Shown here: positions 1 through 4,499 of the stretch, piece after piece
Layout: the number at the start of each line of letters is the position of its first letter
Numbering within the stretch: position 1 is the stretch's first letter
Position numbers and translations under genes: made by a program
Notes under the pieces: model-generated
What the model was told of the DNA's origin: nothing
The model's input: only the letters and a program-made list of their open reading frames with translations
The model's database searches: none
From: a virus
Strand: one strand, 5' to 3'
IMG/VR virus record: IMGVR_UViG_3300009506_000125
Coordinates: 1-33,685 of that record
Length of the DNA stretch: 33,685 nt

Positions 1-264
1 GGCAACGCATCGGCAAATGAGATGGTTGTTGTTTTTGTCTTTTATTCCTTTTGGTATCACGACAATTTTTTTTGACTCGAACTCTGTCGAGATGACATAT
101 CCTGCGAGTTCGAGTTTTTGTAGTAGGGCGAGTTCTCGAATTTGGAAAGGTTCGATTTGAAGGAATTCATCTAGTAGGACAAAGGATATTGCTGATGCTA
201 CCCAGATGTCGTTGGTGTTGAGGGGTATTTCTTCCATGCAAGTTTCGCAGAATTCAATGATCAT
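1..264 (-). CDS. Hypothetical protein, C-terminally truncated by window edge
   Basis: The frame opens with ATG at 264 and runs 88 codons off the left edge without a stop. The product begins MIIEFCETCMEEIPLNTND and has a helical-looking middle (ELALLQKLELAGYVIS) that reads like a small winged-helix or zinc-associated fold. It has four cysteines (a CxxC at the start and a CRC near the edge), which may bind metal. Its start overlaps the stop of the upstream Cys-rich gene by four bases (ATGA), so the two are probably translationally coupled. An AAGGGAA stretch about 10 bases upstream is a usable ribosome-binding site. I do not recognise the family. Confidence 0.6.
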   Translation of the reverse strand, partial: MIIEFCETCMEEIPLNTNDIWVASAISFVLLDEFLQIEPFQIRELALLQKLELAGYVISTEFESKKIVVIPKGIKDKNNNHLICRCVA

Positions 265-428
265 TCGACGATTTTCCCTTTTCGCTTAGCTGTCTCGGGT
301 CTTTTCCCGAAACGGTATTTCCAGAGAGGGCATTTGGTACATGTGCACAAATCAACCTCTCGAGACTTGTTTCCGATACATTCCAAGCAAAATGCCCGAA
401 TGGCTTTCATGGGGGTATCTGTTCTCAT
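261..428 (-). CDS. Small Cys-rich putative zinc-binding phage protein (55 aa)
   Basis: A 55-codon frame reads MRTDTPMKAIRAFCLECIGN at its start, with a second cysteine cluster VDLCTCTKCPLWKYRFGKRP. The pattern KAIRxxCxxC followed by CxxxxCPLxxYRxGK is, from memory, a recurrent small protein of tailed phages whose function is unknown; the cysteines are probably metal ligands. AAGGAA lies a few bases before the ATG. A good sigma70-type promoter (497-525) faces this gene, which is the first of a coupled pair with the truncated gene at 1-264. It is basic at the C-terminus (ETAKRKGKIVE). Confidence that it is a gene is high because of the motif conservation and coupling. Confidence 0.75.
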   Translation of the reverse strand: MRTDTPMKAIRAFCLECIGNKSREVDLCTCTKCPLWKYRFGKRPETAKRKGKIVE

Positions 429-496
429 ATGTTTTTCCTTTTGGAGGGTAGCTAGCTATGGTTTAATCGCTCTAGAATCGACGATCTATTTTTCTG

Positions 497-525
497 AGTA
501 TACCCATAGGTCTAAATGCTATCAA
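497..525 (-). promoter_or_regulatory. Sigma70-type promoter for the Cys-rich gene pair
   Basis: On the minus strand, TTGATA (520-525) is followed by a 17-base spacer and TATACT (497-502), close to the consensus. It reads toward the small gene starting at 428, leaving a leader of roughly 60 bases. Confidence 0.6.
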
Positions 526-551
526 CATTTTTAGCATGATTAAGTGCCCCC

Positions 552-579
552 TTGACAAATATCCCCATCAGTTTATCGT
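552..579 (+). promoter_or_regulatory. Putative promoter for the 40-aa membrane peptide
   Basis: A perfect -35 TTGACA (552-557) is followed after 16 bases by TATCGT (574-579), a weaker -10. The candidate operator GTGATAAGA (578-586) overlaps the -10 and sits just before the Shine-Dalgarno of the gene starting at 600. Confidence 0.4.
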
Positions 580-599
580 GATAAGAAAGGAGGTGCGGC

Positions 600-722
600 A
601 TGTACTACATCAAACACAAAAAGAAGAATTATGAGTTGACGACAAAGCAGCAAACCATTCTAGCCCTTTCTTACCTTGCGGTGTTTGTGGTATATTGTTT
701 CATATATTTTGTCCGAAACTAA
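600..722 (+). CDS. Small single-pass membrane peptide (40 aa)
   Basis: ATG at 600 is preceded by AAGGAGGTG, nearly perfect complementarity to 16S rRNA, at suitable spacing. The 40-residue product starts with a basic, polar segment (MYYIKHKKKNYELTTKQQ) and then has about 19 hydrophobic residues (ILALSYLAVFVVYCFIYFV) ending RN. That is a typical N-in single membrane span. Phages encode many such peptides, acting as holins, antiholins or exclusion factors, but nothing here fixes the role. Its 3' end overlaps, tail to tail, the last 63 bases of the HTH gene on the other strand, so mutual transcriptional interference is possible. Confidence 0.55.
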   Translation: MYYIKHKKKNYELTTKQQTILALSYLAVFVVYCFIYFVRN

Positions 723-908
723 ATCCTCAGGTTCAACTGCCCTATGCGTTACAACACTTATGATGAGAGCTGTTTTCAACGTAGGCATATTTCCGGCTAG
801 TATATGGTGTACTTGACTATAGGTTAAGCCGCTACGCATCGCAAATTCCATTGTGCTTTCTTCATTTGCGTCAAGGTATTCTTTTAGATTCATTTTTTCT
901 TGCTCCAT
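660..908 (-). CDS. Cro/CI-like HTH DNA-binding protein
   Basis: The 82-aa product has the layout of a small lambda-repressor-fold regulator: MNLKEYLDANEES, then FAMRSGLTYSQVHHILAGN as helix-turn-helix (about residues 22-41) and PTLKTALIISVVTHRAVEPE as the following helices. The string 'HHILAGNxPTLKTAxxI...T.xxVxPEDL' matches the usual phage Cro/XRE pattern in which a residue-rich turn is followed by 'ps...A..I...T.g.v...d'. The C-terminal tail is basic (YHKHRKVRKG). AGGA lies just upstream of the ATG. It is transcribed away from the recombination operon from a promoter overlapping that operon's promoter, which is the usual arrangement for an autoregulating switch. The C-terminal coding end overlaps the membrane-peptide gene on the other strand. 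Confidence 0.7.
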   Translation of the reverse strand: MEQEKMNLKEYLDANEESTMEFAMRSGLTYSQVHHILAGNMPTLKTALIISVVTHRAVEPEDLVSDKIYETIYHKHRKVRKG

Positions 909-928
909 ATCCTGATTCTGTATATAGT
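900..928 (+). promoter_or_regulatory. Putative early promoter for the recombination operon
   Basis: TTGCTC (900-905), 17-base spacer, TATAGT (923-928). It reads into the genes starting at 966, 1088 and 1741. Its -10 overlaps the operator-like GTGATAAGA at 927-935. Confidence 0.45.
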
Positions 929-949
929 GATAAGATAACTCAAAACCAA
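921..949 (-). promoter_or_regulatory. Putative promoter of the HTH gene, face to face with the early promoter
   Basis: On the minus strand TTGGTT (944-949), 17-base spacer, TATATA (921-926). The spacer contains GTGATAAGA (927-935, plus-strand reading), so one bound repressor could block both divergent starts. Confidence 0.35.
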
Positions 950-965
950 AGGGAGGTCAAGAAAA

Positions 966-1127
966 ATGGAAGAGCAGATTAAAGAGATTTGGAATGGCCT
1001 TGAAGTTCTTCCAGACCCCAACGAGTCTCCGGAGGATTACAAGGAAGCTCTACGAGAATTACAACAAACGCTATTGGAGGTAGAAAGTTGGACAGATCAG
1101 GATATTTACGAGTCACGGAAATACTGA
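966..1127 (+). CDS. Small acidic hypothetical protein (53 aa)
   Basis: ATG at 966 follows GGGAGG with a 9-base gap. The product (MEEQIKEIWNGLEVLPDPNE at its start) is acidic, without cysteines or membrane segments, and probably helical (EDYKEALRELQQTLLEVE). It is the first gene of the recombination operon, and its last 40 bases overlap the start of the nuclease gene; the nuclease's ribosome-binding site lies inside it. I do not recognise a family. A small regulatory or structural partner of the nuclease is possible but unsupported. Confidence 0.55.
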   Translation: MEEQIKEIWNGLEVLPDPNESPEDYKEALRELQQTLLEVESWTDQDIYESRKY

Positions 1128-1675
1128 CTCCCTTCACGGGTGTGGAGTTTGTGGATCGGGAACTTTTAGTTCCTGCAGCGGAAAGAGGAACAGAAGTACA
1201 TCAAGCCATCGAGGCCAGGATTCATGGGCAAAGCATACCATACTTTCTCATGGATACCAGTTCTGATACTATCGACGGGTATCTGGACTCGTGGTCGCAT
1301 TGGTGGAATACATCACAACACATTTTTAAAGATGCGGATCTTGTAACCGAGGAAAGGCTCTATTGCGATGAGCTTAAGATCACGGGAGCGATCGACCTGA
1401 TCGCAAAGCTTCCTGATCGTACGTACATCTTCGACTGGAAATCTTCCTCTCGGCCACAAAACCATTGGCGTTTGCAAGGAGCCGCCTACCGATATCTATG
1501 CGAAGTCAATGGATACGCATCTGTTGACAATGTGCTTTTTGTCCATGTCAAAAAAGGGAAAAAACCAAGCCTCAAAAAGTATGAAACTTACGTCGAAGAC
1601 TTAAATGTATTTAAGAAATGCCTAGAACTATACCAATGGTTCGATATGTCTTCTACAAGAGGTAATTCTATATGA
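1088..1675 (+). CDS. PD-(D/E)XK (RecB/Cas4-like) nuclease
   Basis: The start is TTG at 1088, chosen because GGAGG sits seven bases upstream and no ATG serves as well. The 195-aa product carries the ordered motifs of the RecB/Cas4/YqaJ nuclease clan: H38 in EVHQAIE, E89 in TEERLY, D103 in ITGAIDLI, D116-x-K118 in YIFDWKSS, and the downstream Q130 in RLQGAAYRY. Such enzymes cut or resect DNA ends with Mg2+. Next to an ERF annealing gene it is probably the exonuclease half of a phage recombination pair, or a DNA-processing nuclease. Length is normal for a stand-alone single-domain member. No Cys cluster for an iron-sulfur centre, so it is not a true Cas4. Confidence 0.85.
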   Translation: MDRSGYLRVTEILTPFTGVEFVDRELLVPAAERGTEVHQAIEARIHGQSIPYFLMDTSSDTIDGYLDSWSHWWNTSQHIFKDADLVTEERLYCDELKITGAIDLIAKLPDRTYIFDWKSSSRPQNHWRLQGAAYRYLCEVNGYASVDNVLFVHVKKGKKPSLKKYETYVEDLNVFKKCLELYQWFDMSSTRGNSI

Positions 1676-1717
1676 AGTTGGTGTTACGACAATCAACCAT
1701 ATTTTAAAAGGGAGAAC

Positions 1718-1744
1718 ATGGAACACACAAGGAGAAAACCATGA
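1718..1744 (+). CDS. Possible 8-aa leader peptide coupled to ERF
   Basis: ATG at 1718 has GGGAG just upstream and encodes MEHTRRKP, stopping with a TGA that overlaps the ATG of the ERF gene (ATGA at 1741-1744). It could load ribosomes onto the ERF start. The same stretch contains the ERF Shine-Dalgarno, so chance is a fair alternative. Confidence 0.25.
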   Translation: MEHTRRKP

Positions 1745-2349
1745 AAACAAGTGAATCAATAAAAGAGATTGCTGTTGCATTAAACAAATTACAATCCGAG
1801 TTACAAACAGTATCAAAAGATTCAAAAGGATATAATTATAAATACGCAGATTACGCATCAATTTGGAACATATTGCGTGAGCCTCTAACAAAAAATGGGC
1901 TTTCTGTTGTTCAGGATGCAACATCTTCCGATGACGGAGTTTCCGTTACAACGACATTGATACATACCAGTGGCGAATGGATGTCTTTTGGCCCACTACT
2001 GGTTCCGATGGGAAAACGTGATGCTCATAGTACAGGCAGTTCCATAACTTACGCTCGTCGTTATTCTCTTAGCGCCGCTGTTGGAGTTGTGCCAGATGAT
2101 GATGATGGTGTGTTAGCTCAAAAAAGTGCCCCTCATGAAGAATCAAAAGAACAACCGAAAGTAACAGTCGGCCAATTTCTCGAGAAATACGGCCAAAAAT
2201 ACGATAGAAATGGCCTTATTGAGTACATCACCGAACTGTCAAAACTGACAGATGAGCAAACAATCTTGCGTAAAGCTATGGCGAATGAAGCGGGGTTTAG
2301 CAAAGGTTTCGAAGAGTGGCTACAACAAAAAGAGCAGAGTGAAAGGTAA
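1741..2349 (+). CDS. erf: ERF-family single-strand DNA annealing protein
   Basis: The 202-aa product contains the ERF signature: GYNYKYADYASIWNILREP near residues 30-48, then NGLSVVQ, VSVTTTLIHTSGEWMSF, and SSITYARRYSLSAAVGVVPD followed by an Asp run. P22 Erf and relatives form rings that bind single-stranded DNA and anneal complementary strands, supporting phage recombination and circularisation or concatemer formation. The C-terminal third (about 130-202) is a charged linker and tail, as in the family. AAGGAG lies eight bases before the ATG. It follows the PD-(D/E)XK nuclease with a 65-base gap, an exonuclease-annealase pairing like lambda exo/beta. A terminator-like hairpin follows at 2426. 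Confidence 0.92.
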   Translation: MKTSESIKEIAVALNKLQSELQTVSKDSKGYNYKYADYASIWNILREPLTKNGLSVVQDATSSDDGVSVTTTLIHTSGEWMSFGPLLVPMGKRDAHSTGSSITYARRYSLSAAVGVVPDDDDGVLAQKSAPHEESKEQPKVTVGQFLEKYGQKYDRNGLIEYITELSKLTDEQTILRKAMANEAGFSKGFEEWLQQKEQSER

Positions 2350-2425
2350 CACCCTGCTCCCAAGATTCAATGATGAGTTTACTTTATGATTTTTTGACAT
2401 TTTTGGCAAGGAAAGGACTCCTTTT

Positions 2426-2457
2426 AATTGAGAGGGGCTTGATTGCCCCTCAATTTT
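2426..2457 (+). terminator. Terminator-like hairpin after ERF, ahead of the pentamer array
   Basis: AATTGA and GGGGC (2426-2438, two-base bulge between them) pair with GCCCC and TCAATT (2445-2455); the loop is six bases, and four T follow. An upstream TTTTAA allows weak action on the other strand. It would separate ERF from the array, or become a regulated stop if the array is read from the same transcript. Confidence 0.5.
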
Positions 2458-2460
2458 AAT

Positions 2461-2535
2461 GGGAAGGGCCTGGACAGCATAGGCGAGAAGGGGATGGGAA
2501 CGTCTGGGATTGGGAGATAGAGGTTTGGCAAGGAT
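2461..2535 (+). repeat. GG-phased pentamer array, segment A
   Basis: Read in fives from 2461, the form is NGGNN: 11 of 15 pentamers have GG at positions 2-3 and 14 of 15 have G at position 2. The stretch is poor in C and so should be single-stranded as RNA. It starts with GGGAAGGGCCTGGA (2461-2474), repeated exactly at 2758-2771 with further similarity beyond. It leads directly into the first tRNA-like hairpin. Confidence 0.75.
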
Positions 2536-2536
2536 A

Positions 2537-2579
2537 TAGTGGTGATAGTCGTAGTGGAGTGCAACTCTCCACATCACTA
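2537..2579 (+). ncRNA. tRNA-like minihelix 1
   Basis: TAGTGGTG (2537-2544) pairs with CATCACTA (2572-2579), eight base pairs including one G-U. An unpaired linker follows (2545-2554). TGGAG (2555-2559) pairs with CTCCA (2567-2571) around the seven-base loop TGCAACT (2560-2566). The T-stem abuts the acceptor strand with no gap, giving a 13-bp stack as in the top half of a tRNA. C56 and A58 equivalents are present. A2580 follows in the discriminator position; no CCA is encoded. D and anticodon arms are absent. Not a functional tRNA by known rules. Confidence 0.7.
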
Positions 2580-2590
2580 ATTCTGATAAT

Positions 2591-2650
2591 GGAATGGACG
2601 GCACAGGACGGGTAAGTCGGGGACTGTGAAGTAAAGGAATGGAATGGCCA
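2591..2650 (+). repeat. GG-phased pentamer array, segment B
   Basis: Between minihelices 1 and 2, twelve consecutive pentamers from 2591 all begin with G and eight begin with GG (form GGNNN). The motif GGTAAGTC (2611-2618) recurs in segment C at 2779-2786. No coding frame or hairpin explains the phase. Confidence 0.75.
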
Positions 2651-2691
2651 TAGTGGTATTGGTAATGGAGGTTCGACTCCTCCAACCACTA
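2651..2691 (+). ncRNA. tRNA-like minihelix 2
   Basis: TAGTGGT (2651-2657) pairs perfectly with ACCACTA (2685-2691). The T-arm GGAGG (2667-2671) pairs with CCTCC (2679-2683) around TTCGACT, a textbook T-loop. T2666 can also pair with A2684, making a continuous 13-bp stack. The linker ATTGGTAA (2658-2665) resembles a D-loop, with a GG that could dock on the T-loop. An A follows the acceptor strand. A separate small hairpin (GTTCC/GGAAC, 2695-2708) comes right after it. Confidence 0.75.
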
Positions 2692-2700
2692 AATGTTCCA

Positions 2701-2825
2701 CGAGGAACAGACCAGACCGGAGCGGATTGGAACGTCGAGGCAGGGATCGGACTGAACGGGAAGGGCCTGGAATGTATAGGTAAGTCAAGGCACAGAAAGT
2801 CAAGGATTGGAAAGCAAGGGAAAGG
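2701..2825 (+). repeat. GG-phased pentamer array, segment C (25 units)
   Basis: Read in fives from 2701, all 25 pentamers have a G at position 4 or 5 and 16 have GG at both (form NNNGG). It contains the second copies of GGGAAGGGCCTGGA (2758-2771), GGAACGTC (2729-2736, first copy 2497-2504) and GGTAAGTC (2779-2786). It ends about 25 bases before the RAMP-like gene, whose AAGGAG ribosome site lies at 2838-2843. Confidence 0.8.
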
Positions 2826-2851
2826 CAACTTTTTAACAAGGAGAAAATAAA

Positions 2852-3451
2852 ATGATAAGAGCAAATGTAACAATCAGAGGCATAAAACCCTTCATTTTTC
2901 ACAAATTCAATTTAGAATCCATAACGGATACAAGAAAACCACGAGAGGGATCAGCAGGAAACAACCCCAACGAATGGAGAGATTCTTTTTTCCATAGAAA
3001 TGGACAACTTTACATGCCAGGAACCTACATGTTTGCGTCGTTAAGAAATGGTGCAGTCCACACAAAAGTAGGAAGAGGTACCATTCAAAAAACATGGATA
3101 TCTGCTGTCACAGTAGACGACGAAATCATTGTATTTAACCGACACATGTTCGATAACTGGGAAAATATAGAACCAGAAAACATACCACAAGATTCTAATC
3201 TCCCTGTTTATGTGGATATCAGAATGGTAAGCAATCCTAATACGAAAGGAAAAAACGTGAGATACCGAATAGCTATGTCACCAGGATGGGAATGCTCCTT
3301 TTCCTTAACAATAGATAATTCCTTGGTATCTCAAGCTCAAGCAAAGAAAGTTATTGAAGATGCAGGGAAACTTCAGGGAATAGCAGACGGAAGAACTTTG
3401 GGCTATGGTAGATTTGAAGTTGTTAAATGTGATTTTGAGCCCTTAACATAA
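2852..3451 (+). CDS. RAMP-like (Cas7-like?) phage protein of unknown function
   Basis: The 199-aa product starts with a beta strand and loop, MIRANVTIRGIKPFIFHKF, and ends with a glycine-rich segment, QGIADGRTLGYGRFEV (175-190), which resembles the G-loop of RAMP/Cas7-type RNA-binding proteins. From memory, phages carry a family of such proteins, often beside recombination genes, with starts like 'v.i.G..Pllmh' and ends like 'G.gd.R...GRFev'; none has an assigned job that I know of. AAGGAG stands nine bases before the ATG. The gene sits between two G-pentamer arrays carrying tRNA-like hairpins, so an RNA-binding role is attractive (inference). Gene existence is secure; the RAMP relationship is tentative. 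Confidence 0.65.
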   Translation: MIRANVTIRGIKPFIFHKFNLESITDTRKPREGSAGNNPNEWRDSFFHRNGQLYMPGTYMFASLRNGAVHTKVGRGTIQKTWISAVTVDDEIIVFNRHMFDNWENIEPENIPQDSNLPVYVDIRMVSNPNTKGKNVRYRIAMSPGWECSFSLTIDNSLVSQAQAKKVIEDAGKLQGIADGRTLGYGRFEVVKCDFEPLT

Positions 3452-3485
3452 AACCTTCAAACTCTGTAGCCCTTTTAATCTATTT

Positions 3486-3540
3486 TACGGCACGGCATGG
3501 AGGAGAGAGGGTTGGATTGCTTGGGCATGGTTAGGTTCGG
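3486..3540 (+). repeat. GG-phased pentamer array, segment D
   Basis: Eleven pentamers in the NNNGG phase: nine have GG at positions 4-5 and the other two have one G there. The flank begins with ATTTTACGG (3482-3490), repeated exactly 100 bases later at 3582-3590, so minihelix 3 is inserted between two identically started arrays in the same phase. Confidence 0.75.
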
Positions 3541-3581
3541 CGGCGTGATAGGCTCCACGGGGTGCAAGTCCCCGACGCCGC
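3540..3581 (+). ncRNA. tRNA-like minihelix 3
   Basis: GCGGCGT (3540-3546) pairs perfectly with ACGCCGC (3575-3581). After an 11-base linker (3547-3557), CGGGG (3558-3562) pairs with CCCCG (3570-3574) around TGCAAGT. The T-stem directly abuts the acceptor strand: a 12-bp tRNA-type stack. The stems differ in sequence from minihelices 1 and 2 while the architecture is kept, which argues for selection on structure. The linker starts GATAG as in minihelix 1. An A (3582) occupies the discriminator place. Confidence 0.75.
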
Positions 3582-3585
3582 ATTT

Positions 3586-3670
3586 TACGGATGGGAAGGT
3601 ATTGGATTGGCGAGATGTGGACAGGGAAGATGTGGCATGAATAGGACAGTTATAGCAAGGCAAGGAGAGG
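3586..3670 (+). repeat. GG-phased pentamer array, segment E
   Basis: Seventeen pentamers in the same NNNGG phase as segment D: 11 with GG and all with G at position 4 or 5. The last units (CAAGG, CAAGG, AGAGG) double as the ribosome-binding site of the membrane protein starting at 3675. Confidence 0.75.
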
Positions 3671-3674
3671 TCTT

Positions 3675-3827
3675 ATGCACTTAATTAAAGTCGGTACAAT
3701 AGGGTGTCTATTCTCCCTACCATTTTATATCTTGTGGATCTGTAAACCTCCAGAATCTATAGCAACTTCTATTTTGATATGGAGTATGTTACTTTTTTAT
3801 TTCATGATCATAAAAGAAGATACGTGA
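3675..3827 (+). CDS. Small two-span membrane protein (50 aa)
   Basis: ATG at 3675 is preceded by AAGGAGAGG, the end of the pentamer array. The product has two hydrophobic stretches: VGTIGCLFSLPFYILWIC (about 6-23) and IATSILIWSMLLFYFMII (about 29-46), separated by a short KPPES loop, with basic/acidic ends. This hairpin membrane topology fits small phage holin-like or inner-membrane proteins, but nothing proves the role. It follows the array with no gap and precedes other small genes in the same direction. Confidence 0.55.
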   Translation: MHLIKVGTIGCLFSLPFYILWICKPPESIATSILIWSMLLFYFMIIKEDT

Positions 3828-3833
3828 GGATTT

Positions 3834-3896
3834 ATGCGAATTGAAAAAAGAATTTTTTGGATTCTTCATGATCGAAGTGATCATGGAAATCATTAG
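3834..3896 (+). CDS. Possible 20-aa peptide over a hairpin
   Basis: ATG at 3834 has GAGGA upstream and gives MRIEKRIFWILHDRSDHGNH. The frame overlies a seven-bp perfect stem, CATGATC (3867-3873) with GATCATG (3879-3885). It could be a short peptide or simply leader RNA for the gene at 3926. Weakly supported. Confidence 0.25.
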   Translation: MRIEKRIFWILHDRSDHGNH

Positions 3897-3925
3897 AAGA
3901 ATAGTAGACATTTTTTAGGAAAGAT

Positions 3926-4147
3926 ATGAACAAGATAAACAATGATACATCAGGCCCACACATTCCGAAGCCAGTTAGGCTTTACCGCACAAGAAGTTAC
4001 TATCCATTCCCACCAGAAATTTTAAATGCAATAGCGAGGTTGCAAGATGACAAAGAAAAAGGACTCAAAGGTAGAACTGCGAAGGATTATACCAAAAGAG
4101 GAAATCCCCGAATTGGTGAACTCCCTAGACAAGTTGATCCAAGCTGA
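3926..4147 (+). CDS. Hypothetical basic protein (73 aa)
   Basis: ATG at 3926 follows AGGAAAG. The product starts MNKINNDTSGPHIPKPVRLY and continues with a helix PPEILNAIARLQDD, then a basic tail rich in Lys, Arg and Gly. There are no cysteines and no membrane segment. Its final 101 bases overlap the next gene in another frame. The amino-acid makeup before the overlap looks natural, while the tail after residue 48 looks like a by-product of the overlapping frame, so the gene may be real with a poorly constrained end. No family recognised. Confidence 0.45.
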   Translation: MNKINNDTSGPHIPKPVRLYRTRSYYPFPPEILNAIARLQDDKEKGLKGRTAKDYTKRGNPRIGELPRQVDPS

Positions 4148-4442
4148 AATAGAAAAACACTTCACATGTTTGCAAGAGATGACTACCCAAGTACAGATCC
4201 TCTACGCAAAACTTCAGAAAGCTTTGGCAGGACAGGAAAAAGCTCTGGAAAAGATGATCGACCAGAATCAGATCACAGAAGAAACCCTTTGCAACGTTCT
4301 GCTAGCGATTCGTCAAAATGAATACCTACAGGCATGGTACCCCGATACTTGCGGCTTCCCAGAACAAAAAGTCGTAGGACAGCATCCTGTTCAAAAGGAA
4401 AGACTCCAAAAGAAAATTGAAGACAGAAAAGTTTCTCGATAA
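4047..4442 (+). CDS. Hypothetical helical protein (131 aa)
   Basis: The product starts MTKKKDSKVELRRIIPKEEI and is dominated by long charged helices with a likely coiled coil (about 20-95: EIEKHFTCLQEMTTQVQILY, QKALAGQEKALEKMIDQ). The C-terminus is basic (RLQKKIEDRKVSR). GAGG lies about eight bases before the ATG. It is the last gene of the plus-strand early run and ends exactly at the minus-strand terminator (4441-4473). I cannot assign a family; a DNA- or protein-binding accessory is possible. Confidence 0.6.
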   Translation: MTKKKDSKVELRRIIPKEEIPELVNSLDKLIQAEIEKHFTCLQEMTTQVQILYAKLQKALAGQEKALEKMIDQNQITEETLCNVLLAIRQNEYLQAWYPDTCGFPEQKVVGQHPVQKERLQKKIEDRKVSR

Positions 4443-4473
4443 AAAAAGCCCCAGAATGGAGAAAACTGGGGCT
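4441..4473 (-). terminator. Rho-independent terminator of the minus-strand late operon
   Basis: An eight-bp perfect stem AGCCCCAG/CTGGGGCT (4447-4454 with 4466-4473) with an 11-base loop is followed on the minus strand by at least six T. It closes the late transcript after the last lipoprotein gene. Confidence 0.8.
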
Positions 4474-4499
4474 ACGAGAACACAAGGGAAAAAATCAAT

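Noticed and set aside
334-534. Plus-strand frame opposite the Cys-rich gene
   Set aside because: No ribosome site, and the opposite strand carries a motif-bearing, promoter-linked gene.
2461-2771. FtsK-orienting KOPS sites (GGGNAGGG, matched by GGGAAGGG at 2461 and 2758)
   Set aside because: Both lie inside the repeated G-phased units, where such matches are expected by composition.
2456-2902. Several open frames on both strands across 2320-2900 and 2644-2850
   Set aside because: The C-poor, G-rich pentamers on the plus strand produce few stops; translations are Pro/Ser/Leu-rich or Gly/Lys-rich without domains, and the five-base phase excludes coding constraint.
2537-3581. Ordinary tRNA genes or tRNA remnants used as integration sites
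   Set aside because: D and anticodon arms are wholly missing in all three copies with only 9-11 linker bases, stems are intact and sit in phase with the arrays, and no integrase is seen.
2461-3670. CRISPR array
   Set aside because: There is no repeated 25-40-base unit with unique spacers; the periodicity is five bases with variable content.
3486-3670. TRAP-type binding site
   Set aside because: The pitch is right but the triplet is GG-based rather than GAG/TAG, so only the analogy of five-base reading is kept.
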